Part shown: positions 33,613-42,192 of the stretch, one piece after another | Position numbering within the stretch: position 1 is the stretch's first letter | Layout: every line of letters starts with the position of its first letter | NCBI GenBank assembly: GCA_016717305.1 | Contig: JADKFY010000013.1 | Coordinates: forward strand, 62,001-126,000 | Direction: 5' to 3' | Length of the DNA: 64,000 nucleotides | From: Flavobacteriales bacterium | GTDB lineage: Bacteria; Bacteroidota; Bacteroidia; Flavobacteriales_F; PHOS-HE28 | The notes under the pieces: model-generated | The model's database searches: none | Seen by the model: the letters and a program-made list of their open reading frames with translations, nothing else | Told to the model about the DNA's origin: nothing | Translations under genes and position numbers: made by a program

Positions 33613-33918
33613 GATCAAGGTTCTAGTCGGTCGAGTACATAAGGGGCGTAATTACCAATAAGTGGATTATCGTAGGACACGTATGACAAATTGCTTCCAG
33701 TATACCGATCGGTGGTCGTTACCTCATTTTCGCATCTGGACCTGACCTCGAAGGGGCAAGCACAACTCCTGTCGTTCACACATCCATGTGCTCCGGAAAT
33801 CACTTCTATCCCTTTTGGCGCTTCGGATTACGCAAGAACGTCCGGCGCCTCATGCGTGGGGAGGAATTGCCTACAGACTCGCGTTGGAGGAAGAGTCCCA
33901 GTTGGTAGTACCGTGCCT
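33613..33918 (+). other. Gap with decayed coding-like sequence, no intact gene
   Basis: No full-length gene is visible between the short exported frame and the phosphatase remnant. Pieces in different frames (VREIKVLVGRVHKG from about 33606; SVVVTSFSHLDLTSKG from about 33712) look protein-like but are cut by stops, in line with a decayed or heavily mis-sequenced gene. I see no RNA gene or repeat in it. Confidence 0.4.
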
Positions 33919-34261
33919 GTGAACAAGAAACCCCGCATACTCTTCGTCTGCACCGTGAATCGCATGAGTAGCGCAACAGCCTACGAGATCTACAAGGACG
34001 ATCCACGCTTCGAAGTTGATTCCGCAGGCACCGACAAGACTGCAAATGTGGTCCTGGAAGAATGGCACTTGGAATGGGCTGATGCCATCGTGGTGATGGA
34101 AAAGCACCACGGAACGCCATCCGCACGAAGTTCCTGCTCTTTATGAACGGAAACCGATCGTCTGCCTCTACATCGAGGACATCTACGATTACATGCAGCC
34201 GGAATTGGTGGCGATCTCGAAGGAGAAGTTCGAGGATGTGTTCAGGCGGGGTCTGCTCTGA
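33919..34261 (+). pseudogene. Low-molecular-weight protein tyrosine phosphatase-like gene, frameshifted
   Basis: About 112 codons related to the short LMW phosphatase family: ILFVCTVNRM near the start, SAGTDKTANVVLEEWHLEWAD and IVVMEKHH, then a break near 34110. The reading frame is restored as ALYERKPIVCLYIEDIYDYM and EKFEDVF from about 34135. Adding one C in CACCACGG (34110) and one in TTCCTG (34133) restores a full frame. The P-loop reads CTVNRMSS where family members have C-x5-R-S, so the phosphate-binding Arg is replaced by Ser. The start is uncertain (GTG 33919). The Arg loss suggests real decay in addition to possible indel errors. Confidence 0.65.
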
Positions 34262-34351
34262 ACAAAGGTCCACTCTTGTGAACCACTGTTGAACAATCCC
34301 GATCATCGGGCAGCGATCCAGCATCTCGCGCTGTCTACCTTGGACCACATC

Positions 34352-35995
34352 ATGCGTAAGATCCCCTCACTCCTACCCATCCTTGCTTCGCTTTCTGTTG
34401 CTGGACAAGGAACACCAACCTCACTGCGACCCGACATAACTGTGGAGCACTACATGGATGTGCGCTCCAGCGTTTCGCGCATGGCCTATGACGGCCTGCA
34501 GGAGAGGCTATGGTACCTGCGGACCACGGGTGATGTACTTGCTGTGATCGACAATGGCGTTCTATCGCCGTACGATACGGTGCTCTACTCCGTTGCCGAT
34601 CATGGGATAAATGAAGCATTCGGAATGGTGTTCCATGATAGCGACCTCTTCGTGGTCGGCAATCAGGTTACGGGTGACCTTACCCAAGGCATGGTGAAAC
34701 GTGCGCATTTGCAACTCGACGGCTCGCGTACGTGGAGTACGGTGGCCACGACAGAGAACTATGCTTGGGGCGGAAAAGCACACGGTTTCAACAATGTGGT
34801 GGTGAGCCCTGATGGTCAATTTCTGTACTTGAATGTCGGGTCGCGGACGGACCATGGCGAGGTACAGGATGTGAATGGCGAATTCCCCGAGTTACGTGAA
34901 GAACCCATTACGACCAAGATCCTGCGCGTGCCGTACGCTGCCGTGGATCTGTTGCTACCGAACAATGAAACGCAGCTGTTGTCGAATGGTCAACTCTTCG
35001 CGTGGGGCGTGCGTAACACTTACGACATGGCTTTTGATGCCGAAGGGCGGCTCTTTGGTGTAGAAAATTCCGGCGATCACGACGACCCGGAAGAAATGAA
35101 CTGGCTGCGCGAAGGCCACCACTATGGTTTTCCGTGGACGGCCGGAGGAAATCTCAACCCTACCCTTGATCCGGGCTACCTACCGACCACCGATCCGTTG
35201 TTGAATCCGGGCTTCCCATCCGCAGCAACGGACTTTAGTTATGATCCCGGATTTCCTTCACCGCCCAACATGCAATTCACGGAACCGATCATGAACATGG
35301 GACCCGATGCGGATCGCTTGCGCTCCACGAACGGATCGATCCTCGATGCATCTGATAGCAGCACTGGGATCTCCACGTTCACCTGCCATCGTTCACCCCT
35401 CGGATTGGTGTTCGATAGCCATGGCGTGCTGGACGGCGACCTAAATGAAGATGCGTTCATGTTGAGTTTTACACCGGGTGGAGATAGCACGGGGTTCAGC
35501 CCGATCGCACCTTGGGGAATACCTGTAGTACCTGCGGACCCCAGTGAAGACCTGCTCCATCTGGACCTGACCTATGATGCTGTTGCAGACCATTACACAC
35601 TCACCGCCGAACGGATCATAGAAGGATTCTACCTTCCGGTGGATGCCGAACTAGTTGGTTCCACGTTATATGTGATCGAGTATTGGACCAATACCCAGCG
35701 CTCGCTCTGGAAGGTGAATTTACCCCTGATCAGTTCCATTGCTGAAGAGGATCCGAATGCGTTCCAAGTGTCAGTCTTCCCGAATCCGACCCACGATGAA
35801 CTTCAATGGCGATCGAACGGAAACCGCGTTTCATCCGTGGAGATCCTCAGCTTACAAGGGCAGAGGGTCATCAATGAAAATCGCTCTTCCGGATCCGGGT
35901 CCGTTGATCTTTCTGGACTTTCTGAAGGTGTCTATTTCGCGCGTTTCCAACTAGCGGGATCCTCCGTTACGAAGTCCTTCCATATCGTCCGTTGA
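34352..35995 (+). CDS. Secreted PQQ-type sugar dehydrogenase (GSDH-like) with T9SS type A sorting domain
   Basis: A 547-residue exported protein. After a signal peptide (LLPILASLSVAGQG), a six-bladed propeller resembling glucose/sorbosone dehydrogenases spans about 30-460. Landmarks are GFNNVVVSPDGQFLYLNVGS, AWGVRNTYDMAFD, the acidic metal-site segment ENSGDHDDPEEMNWL, and HHYGFPW. The tail FQVSVFPNPTHDELQW opens a type A sorting domain ending KSFHIVR. Activity with PQQ and the sugar substrate are inferred from the fold only. The start at 34352 is chosen as it begins the signal peptide; a TACCTTGG box lies eight bases upstream. The stop is back-to-back with that of cmk in TGATCA. Confidence 0.82.
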   Translation: MRKIPSLLPILASLSVAGQGTPTSLRPDITVEHYMDVRSSVSRMAYDGLQERLWYLRTTGDVLAVIDNGVLSPYDTVLYSVADHGINEAFGMVFHDSDLFVVGNQVTGDLTQGMVKRAHLQLDGSRTWSTVATTENYAWGGKAHGFNNVVVSPDGQFLYLNVGSRTDHGEVQDVNGEFPELREEPITTKILRVPYAAVDLLLPNNETQLLSNGQLFAWGVRNTYDMAFDAEGRLFGVENSGDHDDPEEMNWLREGHHYGFPWTAGGNLNPTLDPGYLPTTDPLLNPGFPSAATDFSYDPGFPSPPNMQFTEPIMNMGPDADRLRSTNGSILDASDSSTGISTFTCHRSPLGLVFDSHGVLDGDLNEDAFMLSFTPGGDSTGFSPIAPWGIPVVPADPSEDLLHLDLTYDAVADHYTLTAERIIEGFYLPVDAELVGSTLYVIEYWTNTQRSLWKVNLPLISSIAEEDPNAFQVSVFPNPTHDELQWRSNGNRVSSVEILSLQGQRVINENRSSGSGSVDLSGLSEGVYFARFQLAGSSVTKSFHIVR

Positions 35996-36697
35996 TCACG
36001 CCTCCGACACCACGCCGATCGCGTTCACAACAACGCCCAAGGCCAGATCGAACTGCTCTGATGAAGTGAGGTGCGTGTTGTCGATCACGAAGGCATCTTT
36101 CGCTTGCGTCAGAGGATCCGCGGCACGCGTGGTGTCATCCAGATCACGGCGTTCGATGTTGGCCAATACCTCTTCTATGGTGACCTCAGCGCCTCGTCCC
36201 TTGATCTCTAAATAACGGCGTTGTGCACGTATCTCAGGACTTGCGGTCATGAAGAATTTGACCTCGGCATGCGGAAAAACCACGGTGCCAATATCGCGGC
36301 CATCCATGACCACACCTCCGCCCTGCCCCATTTCCTGTTGCAGCTGCACCAACTTTGCGCTCACTTCGGGGATCGGACTGACGAGCGTTACATGATGACT
36401 TACATCCATCTCCCGAATGCGGTGCTCCACGTTGCGGCCGTCCAACCAGGTCTCGCTGCGCTGTGTGGCATCATCGTGTTTGAACCCGATGTGGATATGC
36501 CCCAATACACGCAACAAAGCGACCTTGTTGAGCACCCCTTCCACGACAAGGCCATTTTCGATCACGTACAATGCGATGGCACGGTACATGGCTCCGCTAT
36601 CGATGTACGTGTAGTGCAGATGATGCGCCAAGTGCTTGGCCAAGGTGCTCTTACCGCAACTGCTATATCCGTCTATGGCAATGGTTATGCGCTTCAC
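35996..36697 (-). CDS. cmk: Cytidylate kinase
   Basis: A 233-residue nucleoside monophosphate kinase converting (d)CMP and UMP to diphosphates. The P-loop is GYSSCGKSTLAKHL, followed by YIDSGAMYRAIAL and the DGRDIGTVVFPHAEVKFFM block, all diagnostic of bacterial Cmk. The length is normal. The gene has a 129-base gap to porQ upstream and a TACCTTGG box about 27 bases before the ATG. It ends exactly against the stop of the convergent sugar-dehydrogenase gene. Confidence 0.97.
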   Translation of the reverse strand: MKRITIAIDGYSSCGKSTLAKHLAHHLHYTYIDSGAMYRAIALYVIENGLVVEGVLNKVALLRVLGHIHIGFKHDDATQRSETWLDGRNVEHRIREMDVSHHVTLVSPIPEVSAKLVQLQQEMGQGGGVVMDGRDIGTVVFPHAEVKFFMTASPEIRAQRRYLEIKGRGAEVTIEEVLANIERRDLDDTTRAADPLTQAKDAFVIDNTHLTSSEQFDLALGVVVNAIGVVSEA

Positions 36698-36826
36698 GAC
36701 CCGGAGATGATGCGGCCAAGGTAGTTGGAACCACCGAATTTGCCTTCGAACCGTCTGGGTTCGCTCAGCTCTTACGGCGACTGGGAATGTTGGAGCACAT
36801 AGGAAGAGTGCGCTACACGAATCGCC

Positions 36827-37875
36827 CTAACCTTTCTTCTGGAAATCTGCGAAACGCACGCCCAGGGTGATCGTATTGGAGATACCGGCCAAGTGCAACT
36901 GCGAGAAGCCATAACTGATGTGGATCTTCGTTACACGGACGCCCACACCGAAGCTGACACCAGTGATCGCTGGTTTCTCGGCCACCACCAGTTCCTTCCG
37001 CAACTTGGGGTTATAGGCTACGCGCAGCATGAAGTTCTTCCCAAGCAGCACTTCCACACTGGGCACGATGTGCAGGATCGCTTGTTCCAAGTCGTCACCT
37101 TCTTCTCGATCACTTCGCCGGTCGTAGGATCGATCTCCACCCGTGCATTCGGGTCGTTGAAGGTGAGGTCCCATTTCTGCAGGTTCTCGAACATCAGGCC
37201 CAATCGGAACGGCGCATGCTTGAATCGATAGGTGACCCCCAGCATGGCTTCGAACGGTAATTTCTCGCGCTCATTGGTGAACCTTGAACTCTGGTACCCG
37301 ATGTTGCGCAACATTGCCGCCACGGAAAGCCCCAAGGACTTCTTCTCGAACACCCCACCCACGTCCACCGCCCAGGCCGTGGAATTGTACGTGCTCAGAT
37401 TGCTGTTGACGAACTTCAAATTCGCACCCACGCTGAACAAACTGTCCAATGCCTTGGAAGCCCCCACTTGCACAACGAACTCACCTGCATTGAACTGCCC
37501 GGTGGAATTCCCAACTTCATCCGCTCCATCGAAACTGCCATAGCTCATGTACTGCACAGTGCCGGCAAGGGTCACATTGCAGCTGTCCAAATGGTGGCCA
37601 TAGGAAACGTAGCCAACATTGGTTCCAGCGAAGTAGGGCAAATAGCTCAAGGCCACCTGTTTGGTCATTTCCTTGTTCAGCAAGGCCGGATTGAAGATCC
37701 CGAGGTTGAGGTCCGCGTCGCGCACGGCGATGTAGTTACCGCCCAATGATGAACTGCGCGCAGAACTGGGTATCGTGAGCAACTGGAAAGCAGCATTGCT
37801 ACCGCTCTGGGCTTGGGCCAAGGAACTCAATGAACAAAGCAATACAAATGCGAAGGGGCGTATCGTGGAATTCAT
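36827..37875 (-). pseudogene. porQ: T9SS protein PorQ, frameshifted copy
   Basis: A PorQ-like outer-membrane protein of about 350 codons, part of the attachment complex of the type IX secretion system. The signal peptide is FVLLCSLSSLAQAQ; then FQLLTIPSSARSSSLGG, DLNLGIFNPALLN and many beta strands. The frame breaks near 37098-37099, at EVIEKK. The next frame continues GDDLEQAILHIVPSVEVLLG to GVRFADFQKKG. One extra G on the coding strand (GAAGAAGGTGAC to GAAGAAGGGTGAC) restores it. With working T9SS substrates all around, a sequencing error is more likely than loss. The short barrel-like tail after the break is conserved. Confidence 0.82.
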
Positions 37876-37941
37876 GGGTCTCCGTTGCGAGGGGGAACGC
37901 AAGATAATGGTGGCTAGTATCCCCCACCACAATGGAGCGAA

Positions 37942-37949
37942 TATCTTCG
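37942..37949 (+). promoter_or_regulatory. -7 promoter element of the lipoprotein at 37954
   Basis: TATCTTCG (TAnnTTCG variant) four bases before a GTG start. It supports a near-leaderless transcript and the GTG start. Confidence 0.35.
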
Positions 37950-37953
37950 GCCC

Positions 37954-38589
37954 GTGACCCGCTCCGGCAAACTTCTCATCCTCCTGCTGCTCGCCTTGTT
38001 CGCAGGCTGCTCCACCTCATCCGACGTAGTGGGGAAAGGACCCTTCCAAAAAAGGAAATACAGACCCGGCTGGGACCTTTCGGCATTCCGGACCCATCAT
38101 CGCGAGATGGTCCCGATAGCGAGGATCAAACATCAAAGAACTCGCCCAATACCTGTTCGTATGGATAGGTCCTGGCCCGCTCCGGAACCCGCCGCACCCC
38201 TTTCCGCATCGCTGGCTCCGACACCTTCAGAAGTTGTGACCTACAGCACATCCACCCCTATCAACCAGAACGAACCCGCTAGCGTTTCAATTAGGGAACA
38301 CCCCGAACCATTGACGGATGGTGAAAGCACCATTACGGGTGACCGAAGATGGAACCGCATGGCAATGGCTTCCGGCGTATTCCTGGTCCTCTCGGCAGTT
38401 GCCGCGATCGCACCCGGAGGTACTGCGATCTTGCTCTACCTGCTCAGTTTTGCATTTATTACTGGAATAATAGGCTTGGTCTTGGCCAGAAAGAACAAGG
38501 AAAAAGGACAGCTGATCGCGATCGCCGGAATCGCCTTACCACTTTTGTTCGTCGCCTTTTTGTTCGCGATCGAGAAGAACGTGTTCTGA
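37954..38589 (+). CDS. Lipoprotein with two C-terminal membrane helices, function unknown
   Basis: A 211-residue protein starting with GTG. Residues 5-19 are a lipoprotein signal with lipobox LFAGC (Cys19). Next comes KGPFQKRKYRPGWDLS, a short basic segment that I recall from small Bacteroidota lipoproteins, then a Pro/Ser/Thr-rich linker (about 75-120). Two hydrophobic helices (about 135-155 and 165-205, including IIGLVLARKNKEKG) end the protein, resembling DUF4190-like membrane segments. A lipidated N-terminus with later transmembrane helices is unusual; the Cys may instead be internal to a first membrane helix. Its stop shares TGATCA with the queA stop. Confidence 0.6.
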   Translation: MTRSGKLLILLLLALFAGCSTSSDVVGKGPFQKRKYRPGWDLSAFRTHHREMVPIARIKHQRTRPIPVRMDRSWPAPEPAAPLSASLAPTPSEVVTYSTSTPINQNEPASVSIREHPEPLTDGESTITGDRRWNRMAMASGVFLVLSAVAAIAPGGTAILLYLLSFAFITGIIGLVLARKNKEKGQLIAIAGIALPLLFVAFLFAIEKNVF

Positions 38590-39798
38590 TCAGGATCCTT
38601 TCTTCGGCAGCAACAGTGATCCGTCGCCATAGCTAAGGAAACGGTAATCCTGTGCTAGAGCATGTTCGTAGATCCTGCGCCAATCATCTCCAACGAAAGC
38701 GGCCACCAATAAGAGCAAGGTGCTGTTGGGTTGATGGAAGTTGGTGATCAGTCCGTTCGCGAACCGGAATGTGTAACCCGGGGCAATGAGCAATCCTGTT
38801 CTTCCGCGTAAGATATGTTCATCCGTTGAACGTACTTGTTCGATCACTGCTTCCAGAGCTTTCTTAGTTGAGGAAAATTGATCGGTTCCATGCCCGTAGG
38901 GATCCCATTGTTCAATATCGACCTCGTTCCCTGCAATACCGGCTAGCAACTTCTCGCCATGCCAGTAAACGCTTTCCAAGGTGCGCATTGCCGTCGTGCC
39001 CACGGGGATCACGGGGCCTTGACCTAGTTGCGCATGCAAAACTTCCAACGCTGCAAGCGGAATATGGATCTCTTCGGTATGCATGTGGTGATCGGCCATG
39101 CGCTCGCTTTTCACCGGCAGGAAGGTGCCCGCCCCAACATGGAGGACGAGCTCAGTTGTCTTGGTTCCGTTCTGTCCCAAGCGCTCCAACAGGTCCTTTG
39201 AAAAGTGCAAGCTCGCAGTGGGCGCGGCTACTGAGCCTTCCTGCTTGGCGAAAACCGTGTTGTACCGCTCCTTGTCCGCATCGTTGTCGACGCGTTGCAT
39301 GTAGGGTGGCAAGGGAACATGCCCGATCCGTTCAAGGACTTGCGCAAAGGTCAACTCAGCGGGTTCCCAGGTAAAGACGATCCGTTCCTGTCCGCTTCGC
39401 TCGGCATGCAGCGCCGTGCCTTCAATGTTCGTGGTGAGCACCTCCCCCGCTTTCCAACGTTTCGCGTTGCCGATGAAACAGTTCCATTCACCTGAACCCT
39501 GCGCACTGATCGCTTGTTCAACAGGACCGTTCAACGGCGAAAGGCAAAGCACTTCAATACGTGCGCCGGTTTCGCGTTGGAATAGAATGCGTGCGTTCAC
39601 CACCTTGGTCCGGTTCAGGACCAAGAGTGCATTCTTTGGCAGTTGTTCCGGCAATTCGCGGAAGACGCCATCCGATATGTCGCCATTGCGGTACACCAAC
39701 AATTTGCTTCCATCCCTAACAGCGAGTGGTTGCTGAGCGATGCGCTCGTTCGGCAACGCGTAGGTGAAATCTTTAATGGATAGGTCGCGAGGATGCAT
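38590..39798 (-). CDS. queA: S-adenosylmethionine:tRNA ribosyltransferase-isomerase
   Basis: A 402-residue enzyme that transfers the ribosyl part of SAM to 7-aminomethyl-deazaguanine in tRNA, forming epoxyqueuosine. It shows FTYALPNERIAQQPLAVRD at the start, LVLNRTKVVNARI, GHVPLPPYMQR and ERYNTVFAKQEGSVAAPTA, HVGAGTFLPVKSE, and the final GLITNFHQPNSTLLLLVAAF, all QueA hallmarks. The ATG at 39798 is chosen; the earlier frame to 40077 overlaps the subtilase gene and is unlike QueA. It directly follows the subtilase on the same strand. Confidence 0.97.
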   Translation of the reverse strand: MHPRDLSIKDFTYALPNERIAQQPLAVRDGSKLLVYRNGDISDGVFRELPEQLPKNALLVLNRTKVVNARILFQRETGARIEVLCLSPLNGPVEQAISAQGSGEWNCFIGNAKRWKAGEVLTTNIEGTALHAERSGQERIVFTWEPAELTFAQVLERIGHVPLPPYMQRVDNDADKERYNTVFAKQEGSVAAPTASLHFSKDLLERLGQNGTKTTELVLHVGAGTFLPVKSERMADHHMHTEEIHIPLAALEVLHAQLGQGPVIPVGTTAMRTLESVYWHGEKLLAGIAGNEVDIEQWDPYGHGTDQFSSTKKALEAVIEQVRSTDEHILRGRTGLLIAPGYTFRFANGLITNFHQPNSTLLLLVAAFVGDDWRRIYEHALAQDYRFLSYGDGSLLLPKKGS

Positions 39799-39854
39799 TG
39801 CCACGAAAGGCACTTGCTTCGTACTGGATTCCGAAGGGTTCCTATTGGTCCGAA

Positions 39855-42038
39855 TTAGTCCTTCACCACTTTGGAAATGAACGACCCATCGCCTTGTTGG
39901 ACCCGTACCAAATACAAGCCAGAGGACCATGCTTCCGTGTTGATAGCGATCCGATCGGCAGCTGTGAAATTTCCGATGAAGACTTGGCGACCGGTGAGGT
40001 CCTGAATGGAAACATGCGTTGAAGCAATGTTTCCCGGAACCTGGATCAGCAGTTCGTTCGACACCGGATTCGGCCAAACTTGCGCAGTGCCGGAAGCTTG
40101 CTCTTCAATGGAAACAAGGCCCAAGGCTTGGCGAACGGCATGGTAGGCGTTCGCTTTTCCAAAACCCCAAATGGTGCTGCCACCTGCTGGGATAACTCCG
40201 GTATTGTTGTCGAGACGTGCGGTTTGCTTGAGCAATTCGCGTACCTCGGCAGGTGTAATGCCGGGATGAGCTTCGAGGATCATGGCAACGATGCCCGCGA
40301 CGGCCGGACCGGACATGCTGGTGCCGGAGAAACGCGCGAACGGATAGCTTCGGCCATTGTGATCAACGGTAGCGACCGCCGTAACTACTTCGTCGGTAAA
40401 GGAGCTGATCGAAGAGGCAACACTCACACCCGGTGCTGTGATGTCGGGTTTCATGCGATCATCCATGGTCGGGCCTTCAGAAGAGAAACCTGCCAATGCA
40501 CCACCGAAGAACTGGCCCGATTGGGTCTGCGTTTCGGAGCTGTACGCACCTACCGTGATCAGGTTCTCGGTACACGCTGGTTCACTTATCGCATAGTGAT
40601 CATCACCACTGATGCTTCCCGCTCCATAGGCTTGAAATTCCTGCCCCCAATTGCCCACGTCGTTCGTGAGCTCGGTCATGTTCCAAATGTGTACCGTTCC
40701 TGTTACTGCTGTCGCTTTTAAAATGACACGTAGCTGGGTGTTCTCGTTCTTCACCCGTAAGCGAAAATGTGGCCTATCGTTCAGCGGGTGTGCGGCTTCG
40801 GAGGTCAGGTTGAAATAGACCGTGTCCGTTCCTGCCAACAAAAAGGAATCGAGGTATGCGGGTTGCGTTGCCGTGGAATAAATTGGTGTTTGCATCACCG
40901 TTACGCCGTTGGAATTGTTGACGAAGATCCCGGCCGAGAATGCGTTGCCGACCTCTCCCCACATCGTAAGGCTCTGGCCCCACATGTTCGGGTTCGCGTC
41001 GTACGGATAGAACTGGATGCGGGACCGGAGCGTATCGCCGCTAAAGGCCTTCTTGATGTGAAAGTTCACATTTCCATTGTTCCCTCCGGAAGCAACGAAC
41101 ACGACACCCTCGGCGGCATATTGTTCAATGGCCTGACTGATCAAGGAGTTGCCGTCCAATGTACCGATCCAATTCAGGCCCCAGCTCATGTTGATCACCA
41201 AGCGCTTCTCATCCTGCTCCGCAATGGCCTTCATCCAAGTGAAGGCATCGATCACGGCAGCAGCATCCACCAACCAGGTGCAGAAAAGGAATTGCGCATC
41301 GAAGGCGATCCCACGGAATTCGGTTCCGGCACCACCACCACCCGCAATGCCTGCTACATGCGAGCCGTGGGTGGCGTTACCATAAATATTGATCGTGTCG
41401 GACCCAGCGGTCATCAATGCTTCTGGCGTGTTCAATTCCGTACCGTACGGGAAATCCGCCGGTGAAGGACCCACTTGCCGGTATTGGTCCCAAGCAGCGC
41501 GGACGCGTGAAGTGGTGATCGCGGTATCGTAGAACATCGGGTGGGTGTAATCGAAACCCCAATCCGTTACACCGATCAATACATCGCGACCGGTATAGCT
41601 CTGCGGCAGGTTGATGCCCTGTTGCACACTGTCCGCTCGTGTGGAAACCACCACTTTGTCCAACGTGCGTGTTGCTTTCGCGGCCAGTTCCACGTATTGC
41701 AATCCGCTCAGCCCAGCCAGCGCATCCAAGTGGTACGCATCAACCCGGAACGAAACGATATCCCCGATCCGTGCACCAACCATCACATGGCCTCGCGAAC
41801 TTTCCGGGATCATAAACTCGTCACTCACTTTGCCTAGAAAACCGACCATGCACTTGCCGTGTACCATGGCCGTTGGGAAGGCTTTTGTGGCGTTCACTAG
41901 TTCATCGGCCTTGAGGTACTTGGCCGCCAAGCTTTGCAATTCGGCAATGCCGACGCGGGTTATAGCGGGCATTGGAGTTTGTGCCAAAAGGACAACGGAG
42001 GCGAGTATTCCGAAAAGGCCGGTGGAAATACGTTTCAT
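39855..42038 (-). CDS. Secreted subtilisin-like (S8) protease with T9SS type A sorting domain
   Basis: A 727-residue exported protease. Signal peptide ISTGLFGILASVVLLAQ, a pro-region of about 130 residues, then the S8 domain with Asp159 (VTDWGFDYTHP), His224 (THGSHVAGIAGG), the oxyanion Asn in ASGGNNG, and Ser in SGTSMSGPAVAG (about residue 535). An insertion between His and Ser (about 320-450) forms a beta-rich accessory region. The tail from AQVWPNPVSNELLIQV is a type A sorting domain. The start at 42038 is preferred to 42059 as it begins the signal peptide. It is divergent from the repeat protein at 42193 over a 154-base gap in which TACCTTGC (minus) and TAACTTCA (plus) are weak -7 candidates. 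Confidence 0.92.
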   Translation of the reverse strand: MKRISTGLFGILASVVLLAQTPMPAITRVGIAELQSLAAKYLKADELVNATKAFPTAMVHGKCMVGFLGKVSDEFMIPESSRGHVMVGARIGDIVSFRVDAYHLDALAGLSGLQYVELAAKATRTLDKVVVSTRADSVQQGINLPQSYTGRDVLIGVTDWGFDYTHPMFYDTAITTSRVRAAWDQYRQVGPSPADFPYGTELNTPEALMTAGSDTINIYGNATHGSHVAGIAGGGGAGTEFRGIAFDAQFLFCTWLVDAAAVIDAFTWMKAIAEQDEKRLVINMSWGLNWIGTLDGNSLISQAIEQYAAEGVVFVASGGNNGNVNFHIKKAFSGDTLRSRIQFYPYDANPNMWGQSLTMWGEVGNAFSAGIFVNNSNGVTVMQTPIYSTATQPAYLDSFLLAGTDTVYFNLTSEAAHPLNDRPHFRLRVKNENTQLRVILKATAVTGTVHIWNMTELTNDVGNWGQEFQAYGAGSISGDDHYAISEPACTENLITVGAYSSETQTQSGQFFGGALAGFSSEGPTMDDRMKPDITAPGVSVASSISSFTDEVVTAVATVDHNGRSYPFARFSGTSMSGPAVAGIVAMILEAHPGITPAEVRELLKQTARLDNNTGVIPAGGSTIWGFGKANAYHAVRQALGLVSIEEQASGTAQVWPNPVSNELLIQVPGNIASTHVSIQDLTGRQVFIGNFTAADRIAINTEAWSSGLYLVRVQQGDGSFISKVVKD

Positions 42039-42192
42039 GGGGTTGACTTGGAAGGGCAAGGTACGGGTAGTGGGAATTGTTGATGTGACCGTTGTGACGA
42101 ACGACCATCCGTCTGCTTTGGATCGTTCTCCTTTTCCCCGGATCCGCTAACTTCAACCTCCCGAAAGTCAGCGCAAGATGGATTATTGAGCC

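Noticed and set aside
33691..34146. A single 151-residue protein covering this frame
   Set aside because: Its 3' half is clearly the start of the LMW phosphatase and its 5' half an unrelated fragment, joined only because stops are missing between them.
33433..34261. Possible toxin-antitoxin or defence island
   Set aside because: The short frames resemble an exported protein head and a phosphatase remnant, not toxin or antitoxin families, and no mobile-element genes are nearby.
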